Shown: one piece after another, positions 6,667 through 14,638 of the stretch
Position numbering within the stretch: position 1 is the stretch's first letter
How the letters are laid out: the number at the start of each line of letters is the position of its first letter
Assembly (NCBI GenBank): GCA_002435835.1
Contig: DIVM01000331.1
Location: 1-16,184 of the forward strand
Origin: Firmicutes bacterium UBA6132
GTDB lineage: Bacteria; Bacillota_A; Clostridia; Tissierellales; Sedimentibacteraceae
Reading direction: 5' to 3'
Length of the DNA: 16,184 nt
Position numbers and translations under genes: made by a program
The notes under the pieces: model-generated
What the model saw: only the letters and a program-made list of their open reading frames with translations
What the model was told of the DNA's origin: nothing
Databases searched by the model: none

Positions 6667-9600
6667 ATGCCAAAAGAAAATAAAAATAATTTAGAAAATA
6701 ATGATAACAAAAAGCCAGATACACAAAAGAAGAAAAACAAAAAGAGAAAACAAATTTTAAAAATAGCTTTACTTTGTGTAATCATAGCAGTAATTATTGC
6801 AGGCGGCGCAATAGCAGGAGTATTAATTGGTATAATTAAAACAGCACCAGAAATAGATCCTACAAATGTGCTTACAACTTTGAACCAAAGTTCGGTTATA
6901 GTTGATGAAAATGGAACAATTATAGAACAAATTCACGATCCAAATGAAAATAGGGAAGTTGTTACTTTAAATGATATTCCAGAGTATTTACAACATGCTT
7001 TTATAGCAATTGAAGATCATCGTTTTGAAAAACACCCTGGTATTGATATCAGACGTATTTTTGGTTCATTACTTCACAATTTTAAAGTAGGTGACCCAAA
7101 AGCTCAAGGTGCTAGCACTATAACTCAACAATTAGTTAAAAACTTATATTTAACTAATGAAAAATCTTTTGAACGTAAAATAAAAGAAGCATATCTTGCT
7201 CTAAAGATGGAACAGGTATTATCTAAAGATCAAATACTTGAAAATTATTTAAATACAATTCCTCTTGGACAGAGTTCATATGGCGTTCAAACTGCTGCTC
7301 ATACATATTTTTCAAAAGATGTTAGCGAATTAACGCTTGCGGAAAGTGCTCTTTTAGCAGGGGCAGCTAAAAGTACAGTATCATATGCTCCATTTAACAG
7401 ATATAACTTAGAAGATGTTAATGATATAGCAGAAGAAGATATTGTAGGATATGTTTATATTGGTTCAGTACAATATGCATGCGTGTTCAATGAAAATGCA
7501 GTTGAAAGACAACAAGTAATTCTTGACAGAATGTTAGAAGAAGAAATGATAACTCAAGAAGAATACGACCAAGCATTAACTGAAGATATGAAAGTTGCTT
7601 TAAAACCTGGCCAAACGAAAATCGAAGGCATTGCTTCTTCTTCTATGGATTATGTAAAAGAAAAAGTTATTGAAGATATAATGGAAGCACAAAATATAGG
7701 CTATGAAGAAGCTGAAAGCTTTGTTTACAAAGGTGGTTTAACAATTACAACTACAATTGATGTAAACATGCAAAAGTCTTTAGAAGATTCTTATGCTAAT
7801 TTTGGAGAAATGTTCTTAGGAAAAGCTCCATCCGGTGATAAACCACTTGCACAGGATTGGAAATATTTCAAATGGAATGACGGCTCACCAACAGGTAGCC
7901 TTGATGGAGATTTAAATATATTAGGAGATTTTGGCCAAGTAATTTATTATGACAAAGTAAATATAATGGATGAAAATAATAGTATATATTTAAATTCCAA
8001 TGAATACAGTTTTGATGATGCTGGCAACTTAATTATAGAATCTAATAAATTTGATATTTATGCTTCATCAATTGATATAGTGGATTGTTATACGGTGGAT
8101 GATAGTTTAAATTTTGTTTCACACAACATAGGAGCTTTAAACTTTGGAAACAACTATGAAGTGCTACAAAAAAACGGCACTAAAGGTTCATTTAAAATTA
8201 CAAAAGATTATTTAAATAAAAATACGGAAATGTTCTCCGTAGGTTCAGATAATGTTTTAAGAATCCCTGAAGGATATTTCTTCTTTCAAGAAAATGGAAC
8301 AGTTCAACCACAATCTGCTACAGTTATAATGGATTTTAAAACTGGTAAAATTAAAGCTATGATTGGCGGCAGAGATATAGAAGGAAGTAAAACATTTAAT
8401 CGTGCAACTGATGCAGCACGGCAACCAGGCTCTACAATTAAACCTTTATCAGTTTACTTACCTGCTCTTGACCAAGGCTATACAGGTGCTTATGTTTTGG
8501 ATGACTTGCCAAAATATAATGAAAAAGGTGATAGATGGCCTAAAAACTGGTATGAACACAAAGAATTTAAATATTGGGGTAAAATTACTCTAAGAAAATC
8601 CATAGAACAATCAATAAACACTAATGCTGTTACAATGCTTGAAACAATTGGTGTTGATGCTTCAATTGATTCTTTAACTAAACTTGGATTAATCGATGCA
8701 GAAAATGAAGAAAATGATACATTTATAAATCGTACTGAAGACAAAGCTTATAATGATGTTAACTTAGCATCATTAGGATTAGGTGGACTCACTAAAGGTT
8801 TTTCACCTCTTGCTATGACGGCTGCTTATGGTGCAATTGCTAATGATGGAGTTTATATTGAACCTATTGCATATACAAAAGTTATAAATGCAAAAGGTGA
8901 AACAATATTAGATAATATACCTGAAACAAGAGTTGTTGTAAGCCCAGAAGTTGCTTCTTTAATGAAAAGTATTTTAAAAACAACTGTTACTGAAGGACTT
9001 TCTTACAGAGCTAAATTACCTGCAAACATGGGAATTGATGTAGCTGGTAAAACAGGAACAACGCAAGCAAATGGAGACTTTTGGTTTATGGGATTCTCTC
9101 CATACTACGTTGGAGGAATTTGGGTAGGAAATGATAATGTTCAAATGAAACTTACGGGTGATTCAGGAGCTACTGCAAGGCTTTGGAGTGGTATAATGAC
9201 TCCTATTCATGAAGGACTCTCACCTGCTAAACTTGAATTAAATAAAAATTTAGTTCCTGTAAAAGTTTGTGCTCAGTCTGGAAAACTTCCAACAGCTTTA
9301 TGTTCACAAGATCAGCGTGGAAGCCAAGTTATAACTGAATACTTTGTTCCAGGTACACAACCAACCCAAACCTGTGATGTACACGTTTCTATTGAGGTTT
9401 GTACAGAATCACATGCTTTACCTTCACAATTTTGTCCTAAAGATAAAATACAAAATCTTGTTTTTATAAAAAGAACACCTCCATATAACCCCTATGGAAA
9501 ATCAGGCAATGCAGAAGCAAGAACACTTTACCAACAAATTCGTGAAGATATGACGTCATTTTCTATAGACGATTTAAAGCAACATTATTTAGGTCAAGCA

Positions 9601-9921
9601 GAATTTGATGCTTCTAACAAATTAGTTTCAGTTTTAGGTGTACCAGTAGACAAATTAAATTCTTCAGCTTTACTTACTTCTGATTACAAATACCAAGTTC
9701 CTACAGGCATTTGTACAGTACACACAAAATGGCATTATGATCAATGGCAAAATGAAAATAATAAACCAGATGAAGATAATGAAGACGGAGAAAATAACCA
9801 GAACAATGGCAACAATGGCAACAATGGTAATGGAAACAACGGAAACGGAAATGGTAGTACAGAACAACCAGCAAATGAAGGAGAAATTATAGATTCTATT
9901 TTAGATTCTATTACAAATTAA
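6667..9921 (+). CDS. class A penicillin-binding protein (glycosyltransferase/transpeptidase)
   Basis: A 1084-residue bifunctional peptidoglycan synthase of the PBP1A type. It has a charged cytoplasmic tail (1-30), a membrane anchor at about 31-58, and a GT51 domain with catalytic E116 in EDHRFEKHPGID, GASTITQQLVKNLYL and KDQILENYLN. The transpeptidase domain carries S589 in PGSTIKP, S649-I-N651 and K795-T-G797. It polymerises lipid II glycan and cross-links stem peptides outside the membrane. Two features stand out: about 160 residues (roughly 385-545) inserted between linker and transpeptidase, and a C-terminal extension with Cys-containing repeats (KVCAQSGKLPTALC, IEVCTESHALPSQFC) ending in an Asn/Gly-rich tail (about 1040-1065). 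The start is fixed by CGGAGG. Being next to yunB and spoVA is compatible with a sporulation role but does not prove it. Confidence 0.96.
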   Translation: MPKENKNNLENNDNKKPDTQKKKNKKRKQILKIALLCVIIAVIIAGGAIAGVLIGIIKTAPEIDPTNVLTTLNQSSVIVDENGTIIEQIHDPNENREVVTLNDIPEYLQHAFIAIEDHRFEKHPGIDIRRIFGSLLHNFKVGDPKAQGASTITQQLVKNLYLTNEKSFERKIKEAYLALKMEQVLSKDQILENYLNTIPLGQSSYGVQTAAHTYFSKDVSELTLAESALLAGAAKSTVSYAPFNRYNLEDVNDIAEEDIVGYVYIGSVQYACVFNENAVERQQVILDRMLEEEMITQEEYDQALTEDMKVALKPGQTKIEGIASSSMDYVKEKVIEDIMEAQNIGYEEAESFVYKGGLTITTTIDVNMQKSLEDSYANFGEMFLGKAPSGDKPLAQDWKYFKWNDGSPTGSLDGDLNILGDFGQVIYYDKVNIMDENNSIYLNSNEYSFDDAGNLIIESNKFDIYASSIDIVDCYTVDDSLNFVSHNIGALNFGNNYEVLQKNGTKGSFKITKDYLNKNTEMFSVGSDNVLRIPEGYFFFQENGTVQPQSATVIMDFKTGKIKAMIGGRDIEGSKTFNRATDAARQPGSTIKPLSVYLPALDQGYTGAYVLDDLPKYNEKGDRWPKNWYEHKEFKYWGKITLRKSIEQSINTNAVTMLETIGVDASIDSLTKLGLIDAENEENDTFINRTEDKAYNDVNLASLGLGGLTKGFSPLAMTAAYGAIANDGVYIEPIAYTKVINAKGETILDNIPETRVVVSPEVASLMKSILKTTVTEGLSYRAKLPANMGIDVAGKTGTTQANGDFWFMGFSPYYVGGIWVGNDNVQMKLTGDSGATARLWSGIMTPIHEGLSPAKLELNKNLVPVKVCAQSGKLPTALCSQDQRGSQVITEYFVPGTQPTQTCDVHVSIEVCTESHALPSQFCPKDKIQNLVFIKRTPPYNPYGKSGNAEARTLYQQIREDMTSFSIDDLKQHYLGQAEFDASNKLVSVLGVPVDKLNSSALLTSDYKYQVPTGICTVHTKWHYDQWQNENNKPDEDNEDGENNQNNGNNGNNGNGNNGNGNGSTEQPANEGEIIDSILDSITN
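9802..9855 (+). repeat. low-complexity Asn/Gly repeat in the PBP gene
   Basis: Short tandem copies of AACAATGGC/AACAATGGT/GGAAACGG-like units encode an Asn/Gly-rich run near the C-terminus. Such tracts are prone to slippage and length variation between strains, and give a flexible extracellular tail. Confidence 0.7.
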
Positions 9922-9934
9922 AAAACTATAAATT

Positions 9935-9971
9935 AAAAGAGTATATTGTTTTTTTAGCAATATACTCTTTT
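9935..9971. terminator. bidirectional terminator between PBP and spoVAE
   Basis: A perfect 14-bp stem, AAAAGAGTATATTG (9935-9948) with CAATATACTCTTTT (9958-9971), around a nine-base T-rich loop. It lies 14 bases after the PBP stop and 23 bases beyond the spoVAE stop, so it can end both converging transcripts. Confidence 0.88.
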
Positions 9972-9993
9972 GTTATGTTTATTCTATTTTTCA

Positions 9994-10347
9994 TTATTTA
10001 CCTTTAGGATTAAATATAACAGCTGCTAAATAGCCAAATATAAGTGCTCCAGCTACTCCAGGTGCTGTTTTCATAACGCCTCCGCTTAAAGCCCCCATGA
10101 ATCCTTTTTCTGCAGCTTGCTCTATAGCTCCTTTAGCTAATGTATTTCCAAATCCTAATAAAGGCACTGTTGCTCCAGAATAACCTATTTCAACTATTTT
10201 ATCATAAACGCCGATAAAACCAAGAATAACACCAGCAACAACATACATTACTAATAAGTACGCATTATTTTTCTTAAATGTATCTATAAAAATTTGACCT
10301 ATTGCACATAAAATACCACCTATTATAAAGCTCATTAAATAATTCAT
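9994..10347 (-). CDS. spoVAE: stage V sporulation protein AE
   Basis: A 117-residue SpoVAE of usual length, a hydrophobic membrane protein of the spore inner membrane. Together with SpoVAC and SpoVAD it moves calcium-dipicolinate into the forespore and out during germination. Visible membrane segments lie at about 4-20, 30-47, 60-70 and 93-112; GVYDKIVEIGYSGATVPLLGFGNTLAKGA (46-74) is characteristic and resembles the matching part of SpoVAC. The ATG at 10347 follows GTGAGGT, whose TGA is the spoVAD stop, so the two genes are coupled with nine bases between. It is the last gene of the operon. Confidence 0.95.
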   Translation of the reverse strand: MNYLMSFIIGGILCAIGQIFIDTFKKNNAYLLVMYVVAGVILGFIGVYDKIVEIGYSGATVPLLGFGNTLAKGAIEQAAEKGFMGALSGGVMKTAPGVAGALIFGYLAAVIFNPKGK

Positions 10348-10356
10348 ATTAATACC

Positions 10357-11352
10357 TCACCTTTCTATACCAATGCAATGTGCTATGCCCGGTATACTTT
10401 CTCCTTGTAATGACACTGTAGGTGAATGCAGAGCTCCAGTTGACATAAATAATAGATTATCTATATCTCCATTTAAAAGCTTTTTATATAAAAATGAACC
10501 AAATACTACAGCTGAACATCCACAACCACTACCTCCAGCATGTACGTCCTGTTTTTCTATGTCAAATATTATAGTTCCGCAGTCATCATATTTATCTTCT
10601 ATACTCATTTTGTCTTCATTGAACATTTTATTGACAATATTTTTGCCTACCGTTCCTAAATCCCCTGATGTCATTAAATCATATTCTTTTTTAGTATCCA
10701 GCAAATGTTGCTTTAACGTATCATATGCTGCTGGAGCCATTGCTGCCCCCATATTATTTGCATCCTTTACACCTAAATCGATGATTTTTCCAAATGTAAC
10801 ATTTTTGATTTTAGGACCACTTCCACTGTTAGAGAGCCACACTGCTCCTGATCCTGTAACAGTCCACTGTGCTGACATATGACGTTGTCCACCCATTTCT
10901 AATGGAAGTCTATATTGTCTTTCTGCACTACAAAAATGGCTTGACGTTACGCATATAACATTTTCTGCAAATCCTCCATCAATTAATAAAGCTCCAAGAC
11001 CCATGGAAAGTGCCATTGTTGAACATGCACCATATACTCCTACAAATGGCATACCTAAAGCCCTTGCTGCAAAAGAAGATGATACAATTTGATTTAATAA
11101 ATCACCTGCGATTAATAAATCTATATTATTTTTATCTATTTTATTTTTTTTCATTAAATTTTCTACTGCAGTTTGTTGGAATTTTAATTCGCATTTTTCC
11201 CAAGAATCTTCACCCCACAAACTATCATCTACAATCATGTCAAATTTATCCTTTAAAGGTCCTTCTCCTTCTTTTTTTCCTGCTATAGTGTATGTGTCTC
11301 TGATTACTACATCACCTTTTATAACAAATGTTTGTTTTCCTATTTTTTTCAA
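10357..11352 (-). CDS. spoVAD: stage V sporulation protein AD
   Basis: A 331-residue SpoVAD, the soluble thiolase-fold protein that binds dipicolinic acid on the spore inner membrane. Family marks are KKIGKQTFVIK at the start, AGKKEGEGPL (24-33), GEDSWEK (47-53), AGDLLNQ (82-88), VYGACSTMALSMGLGA (106-121, Cys110 at the place of the thiolase nucleophile), VTSSHFCSAERQYRLPLE and, near the C-terminus, GSGCGCSA. The frame begins with TTG at 11352, seven bases after AAGGGG; this start reproduces the conserved N-terminus, so TTG is accepted. It lies 44 bases after spoVAC and is coupled to spoVAE. Confidence 0.96.
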   Translation of the reverse strand: MKKIGKQTFVIKGDVVIRDTYTIAGKKEGEGPLKDKFDMIVDDSLWGEDSWEKCELKFQQTAVENLMKKNKIDKNNIDLLIAGDLLNQIVSSSFAARALGMPFVGVYGACSTMALSMGLGALLIDGGFAENVICVTSSHFCSAERQYRLPLEMGGQRHMSAQWTVTGSGAVWLSNSGSGPKIKNVTFGKIIDLGVKDANNMGAAMAPAAYDTLKQHLLDTKKEYDLMTSGDLGTVGKNIVNKMFNEDKMSIEDKYDDCGTIIFDIEKQDVHAGGSGCGCSAVVFGSFLYKKLLNGDIDNLLFMSTGALHSPTVSLQGESIPGIAHCIGIER

Positions 11353-11396
11353 CTTAATCCCCTTCTTTAAAATATATTATTTATTAAAATGATAAT

Positions 11397-11834
11397 TTAA
11401 AATATTAAACTTAAAATACCTGCAATAAATGAAGCAAAATAACCAAATAACAATACTGGTCCAGCTAATTTAAATATATTAGCAGCAGTACCAAGTATAT
11501 ATCCTTCTCTTTTAAACTCAAGTGCTGGTGAAACTACAGAGTTTGCAAATCCTGTAATAGGAACAACTGTACCTGCACCGCCATATTTTCCTAAATCATC
11601 ATAAACTCCTAAACCCGTTAATAAAGCACTTAATGCTACTAATGTTACAGATGACATAACCGATGCTTCATCTGAAGGTACATTTAAAACAGATACATAT
11701 ATATTTTTAATTATTTCACCCAAAAGACAAATTCCACCTCCAAAAATAAAAGCTAAAACAAAATTTTTTAACTTTTTATTTTTGGGGGTATATTCATCTA
11801 CAACTTTTTTATAATTTTCTTTTGTATATTTCAT
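11397..11834 (-). CDS. spoVAC: stage V sporulation protein AC
   Basis: A 145-residue SpoVAC. Bacillus SpoVAC behaves as a mechanosensitive channel and forms the dipicolinate pore of the spore inner membrane. The cytoplasmic N-terminus (KYTKENYKKVVDEYTPKNK) is followed by hydrophobic helices at about 23-40, 58-76, 85-100 and 120-143; GVYDDLGKYGGAGTVVPITGFANSV is the conserved part. The ATG at 11834 with CGGAGG just before it is preferred to an in-frame ATG nine codons earlier. That earlier ATG overlaps the preceding small gene and has no ribosome binding site. First of the three spoVA genes. Confidence 0.95.
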   Translation of the reverse strand: MKYTKENYKKVVDEYTPKNKKLKNFVLAFIFGGGICLLGEIIKNIYVSVLNVPSDEASVMSSVTLVALSALLTGLGVYDDLGKYGGAGTVVPITGFANSVVSPALEFKREGYILGTAANIFKLAGPVLLFGYFASFIAGILSLIF

Positions 11835-11844
11835 TTTTCCTCCG

Positions 11845-11964
11845 TTATAATAAAACTGCACTTTCTGGTATTTTTTTTATTGATTTGTCAATGCTGCTCC
11901 CTAAGTAAATTGCTGATAAACTAATGAGCAAAACTATAACTAAAAAAAATATCTTTTTTTTCAT
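11845..11964 (-). CDS. 39-residue membrane peptide heading the spoVA operon
   Basis: A small gene on the minus strand, from ATG at 11964 to TAA at 11847-11845, preceded by GAGGTG at 11976-11971 with six bases spacing. The 39-residue product starts with MKKK, has one strongly hydrophobic segment at about 5-22, and a short basic exported tail containing DKSIKKIPES. It ends ten bases before the spoVAC ATG, with the spoVAC ribosome binding site directly after its stop, so it is almost certainly in the spoVA transcript and translated just ahead of spoVAC. No family is recognised; spoVAA and spoVAB of Bacillus, which occupy this place, are much longer and unlike it. It may be an accessory subunit or insertion helper of the SpoVA channel (inference). 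Confidence 0.75.
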   Translation of the reverse strand: MKKKIFFLVIVLLISLSAIYLGSSIDKSIKKIPESAVLL

Positions 11965-12011
11965 AATTATCACCTCAAAAGTATTATTTACAAAAAAATT
12001 TTTTGAATACA

Positions 12012-12056
12012 AAAAAAATGAACTATTATAAATTAATATACATAGTTCATTTTTTT
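12012..12056. terminator. terminator-shaped hairpin upstream of the spoVA operon
   Basis: AAAAAAATGAACTAT (12012-12026) pairs perfectly with ATAGTTCATTTTTTT (12042-12056), a 15-bp stem with a 15-base A/T loop, and has T tracts on either strand. It lies 48 bases upstream of the first spoVA-operon start and is not at the end of any recognised gene. It could insulate the divergent units, end a small RNA, or act as an attenuator in a longer spoVA leader. Confidence 0.6.
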
Positions 12057-12220
12057 AATTAATTGCAAATTATCAATATATTAAATTCTCAATTATAATA
12101 AAACCTAATTGTAATATTTCTTGAAAAATTTTATATTAAAATATAATTAACTATAATTTAACACAAATAAATTATTTAAATAAATTAAAACTAAATATAA
12201 ATAATTTAATGTCGAATTAT

Positions 12221-12266
12221 ATGGTATATGTTGTAAAAAATACTAAATTGATGGTATAATTTGTAA
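12221..12266 (+). promoter_or_regulatory. promoter of the SLH gene with imperfect direct repeat
   Basis: TTGTAA (12231-12236) and TATAAT (12255-12260), 18 bases apart, with TGG before the -10 (extended -10). Around it ATGGTATATGTTGTAA (12221-12236) and ATGGTATAATTTGTAA (12251-12266) match at 14 of 16 positions, 30 bases apart. The second copy contains the -10, so a regulator binding these repeats would affect initiation. Confidence 0.5.
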
Positions 12267-12345
12267 GTTGATTTTTAAATTACTATAGTTGAATTTCATA
12301 TATATTTGTACTAACGAAAAATGTTAACATAAGGGGTGGGGCAAA

Positions 12346-14283
12346 ATGATTAAGAAAACAATTTCAGCTTTATTATTATTTATGATAATGATAATTTTAA
12401 CAATGCCATTACAAGTATTTGCTTTAAATAATGACTACGAAGGACATTGGGCAGAAGAAACGATAAACTTATGGATTGATAAAGGTTATATAAATGGCTA
12501 TTCCGATGGTTCCTTTAAACCAGATGGATTGACTACGAGGGCTGAATTTGTCACTATAGTCAATAAACTTAATGGATATACTGAAAAAGCAGATATAAAT
12601 TTTACAGATGTAAAAGATAGTGATTGGTATTATGAAGAAGTTCAAAAGGGTTTTAAAGCTGGATATATAAGTGGAGTTTCAGATACTAAATTTTCTCCAA
12701 ATGAAAATCTAACAAGAGAACAAGCAGCAGTCATTATATCTAAATTAATGAATATGGAAGAAAATTTAGAAAATACAAATACATTTATAGATAAAGATAA
12801 AATATCTGATTGGGCAAAAGGATCTGTTAATTCAGCAGTGAATTCTAATCTCATATTAGGATATAAAGATTATTCATTTAAACCTCAAAATCCAATTAAA
12901 AGAGCTGAATCTATAGTAATTTTGTTTAGAACTACAAATTTTTCTGATACTTCTGATTTAATAGTAAATAAACCTCAAACTATAATAGAAAACAAAACAG
13001 TAAACAACCTTCATATTACAAGAGAAATAGGTGACGGTGAAGTTACTCTTAAAAATGTAACTGTAAAAGGTGAATTATTAGTAGAAGGCGGCGGTTTAAA
13101 TACAGTTTTAATTGAAAATTGTAGTATAAATAAACTTATAACTAACAAAGCAGATGGTAAATTAAGAGTTTTAATAAAAGGAACGACTACAGTTGACTTA
13201 ACAGCTGTAAGAACTGGTGTTATTCTTGCGCAAAATGAGTTAACAGGATATGGTTATAAAGAGATTTCTATAAATGAAAATTCAACAGTTACCCTCACTA
13301 CGGATAAAAAAGTTAATTGGTCATCAAGTAATAGAACAGTTGCAACAGTTAATACAGTAGGATTAATAACAGCTAAAAATGAGGGCGAAGCTACAATATA
13401 TATTACAACTAATGATGGAAAAAAAACAACTTTTGGTAAAATGAATGTTGTAAAACCTATAACTGAAATTAAAGATGAAACTATAAAAATTTTATCTATT
13501 GGAAATTCTTTTTCACAAGATTCTGCACAATGGCTATATGATATCGCTGCTTCAGCAGGTGTTGACGTAGTTGTAGGCAATTTGTATATTAGTGGTTGCT
13601 CACTCCAAACACATTGGAAAAATGCACAAAACAATCTACCTTATTATAATTATGATAAATGGACTTCTTCTACTGTAGTTTCAAAAAAATCACAAACAAT
13701 GGAACAAGTTATACTTGATGAAGATTGGGATTATGTATCATTACAGCAGGTGTCCGGTGATTCAGGACTATATTATACATTTCAGCCATATTTAAATAAT
13801 TTAGCTGATTATGTTAAATTAAAAGCAACAAATCAAAATGTTAAATTAGCTTTAAACATGACTTGGTCATATGCGACAAATAGCACACATTACAGTTTTG
13901 AAAATTATAATAAAGACCAACTATTTATGTATTACAAAATCATGGATACATATAAAAAAGCAAGTTTTGATTCTAAAATCGATATTATAATACCTTGTGG
14001 TACTGCTATACAAAACGGAAGAACAAATGATCATTTAAATTTAATAGGCAATGAATTAACTAATGACGGATATCATTTAAATCTTGGAACAGGTAGATAT
14101 ATTGCTGGATTAACATTTTTTCAAACATTAATAGTGAATAATTCTAATATAAACAAAGATTTATTTACAGATGTTACATTTGTTCCAAATTGGTTAAATA
14201 GTAACGCATATTATGCTTATTTATCAAAAATAGCGGTTAAAAACGCTGTAGATAATCCTTATAAAATTACAATTATTAAATAA
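12346..14283 (+). CDS. secreted S-layer-homology protein with Big_2-like and DUF4886/SGNH hydrolase domains
   Basis: A 645-residue exported surface enzyme. The signal peptide (1-26, cleavage after VFA) is followed by three SLH repeats (about 30-75, 84-137, 146-196), which anchor proteins to cell-wall polymers. Next come a stretch of short beta repeats (about 205-318, including LKNVTVKGELLVEGGG) and a Big_2-like domain (about 320-372, VNWSSSNRTVATVN...GLITAKNEGEATI). The C-terminal domain (380-645) resembles DUF4886, a branch of SGNH hydrolases: the nucleophile block IGNSFSQDS holds S388, and NDGYHLNLGTGRY holds the D574/H577 pair; YISGCSLQTHWKNA also matches. It is probably an esterase or acetylesterase acting on carbohydrate outside the cell; the substrate is unknown. 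Start by AAGGGGTGGGG, five bases before ATG. Monocistronic, apparently intact. Confidence 0.9.
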   Translation: MIKKTISALLLFMIMIILTMPLQVFALNNDYEGHWAEETINLWIDKGYINGYSDGSFKPDGLTTRAEFVTIVNKLNGYTEKADINFTDVKDSDWYYEEVQKGFKAGYISGVSDTKFSPNENLTREQAAVIISKLMNMEENLENTNTFIDKDKISDWAKGSVNSAVNSNLILGYKDYSFKPQNPIKRAESIVILFRTTNFSDTSDLIVNKPQTIIENKTVNNLHITREIGDGEVTLKNVTVKGELLVEGGGLNTVLIENCSINKLITNKADGKLRVLIKGTTTVDLTAVRTGVILAQNELTGYGYKEISINENSTVTLTTDKKVNWSSSNRTVATVNTVGLITAKNEGEATIYITTNDGKKTTFGKMNVVKPITEIKDETIKILSIGNSFSQDSAQWLYDIAASAGVDVVVGNLYISGCSLQTHWKNAQNNLPYYNYDKWTSSTVVSKKSQTMEQVILDEDWDYVSLQQVSGDSGLYYTFQPYLNNLADYVKLKATNQNVKLALNMTWSYATNSTHYSFENYNKDQLFMYYKIMDTYKKASFDSKIDIIIPCGTAIQNGRTNDHLNLIGNELTNDGYHLNLGTGRYIAGLTFFQTLIVNNSNINKDLFTDVTFVPNWLNSNAYYAYLSKIAVKNAVDNPYKITIIK

Positions 14284-14378
14284 TATTAATTGAGACTATT
14301 TCCTTTATTATCAAGTTTTAAAATTTCAATTTTGATAAATACTAATTATGTAAATTATTATAAGAAGGTGAAGATTTT

Positions 14379-14588
14379 ATGGCTGGAGTAACAGGAATAG
14401 TAAAATGGTATGATTGTGAACGCGGATATGGATTTATATCATGCAATTCTGGTAATGACGTATTTGTTCATCATTCACAAATAAAAGAACAAAACAATGA
14501 TAAAGATTTACACGAAGGTGAAAGTGTTACATTTTCTATACAAGATGGTGCAAAAGGACCTATGGCTGTTAATGTACAAAAAATATAA
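14379..14588 (+). CDS. cold-shock domain protein (CspA family)
   Basis: A 69-residue single cold-shock domain that binds single-stranded RNA and DNA and melts mRNA structure. RNP1 is RGYGFISC (15-22) and RNP2 is VFVHHS (28-33); the opening GIVKWYDCERGYGFI matches the family GxVKWFNxxKGFGFI. It is more divergent than a major CspA: two cysteines (13 and 22), Tyr for Phe at two places and Arg for Lys before RNP1. The ribosome binding site is GAAGGTGA. It follows the SLH gene by 95 bases without a clear terminator or own promoter, so read-through from that gene is possible. It ends at a strong hairpin. Confidence 0.94.
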   Translation: MAGVTGIVKWYDCERGYGFISCNSGNDVFVHHSQIKEQNNDKDLHEGESVTFSIQDGAKGPMAVNVQKI

Positions 14589-14593
14589 ATAAT

Positions 14594-14636
14594 AAAAAAT
14601 ACACTTAATGATTAAAATCTTTAAGTGTATTTTTTT
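14594..14636. terminator. bidirectional terminator after the cold-shock gene
   Basis: A perfect 15-bp stem (14594-14608 with 14621-14635, core ATACACTTAA/TTAAGTGTAT) and a 12-base loop, with T runs on both strands. It can end the cold-shock transcript and the converging DUF3243 transcript. Confidence 0.88.
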
Positions 14637-14638
14637 GT

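Larger units (their letters stand above)
11965..12345. other. divergent intergenic region between spoVA and the SLH gene
   Basis: About 380 very AT-rich bases between two divergent units. It holds the ribosome binding site of the small peptide gene, a terminator-shaped hairpin (12012-12056), a promoter and partial direct repeat for the SLH gene (12221-12266), and the AAGGGGTGGGG ribosome binding site (12331-12341). A weak sporulation-sigma-like pair on the minus strand (TGTATT at 12011-12006, AATAATA at 11988-11982) would start transcription inside the ribosome binding site, so it is not accepted as the spoVA promoter. No further gene is seen. Confidence 0.5.

Noticed and set aside
10373..10882. 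Plus-strand open frame of 169 codons
   Set aside because: It is antisense to spoVAD, which has full family conservation; the frame has no ribosome binding site and its product is Ser/Pro/Ile-rich as expected of an antisense shadow.
11835..11861. N-terminal extension of SpoVAC to an upstream ATG
   Set aside because: The extension overlaps the small peptide gene and the spoVAC ribosome binding site; the ATG at 11834 gives the usual protein start.
11982..12011. Sporulation-sigma-like promoter (TGTATT/AATAATA) for the spoVA operon
   Set aside because: Transcription would start inside the ribosome binding site of the first gene, and both boxes deviate from the usual forms.
14328..14370. TTGATA and TATTAT as a promoter for the cold-shock gene
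   Set aside because: The -10 abuts the ribosome binding site, so the transcript would begin within it.
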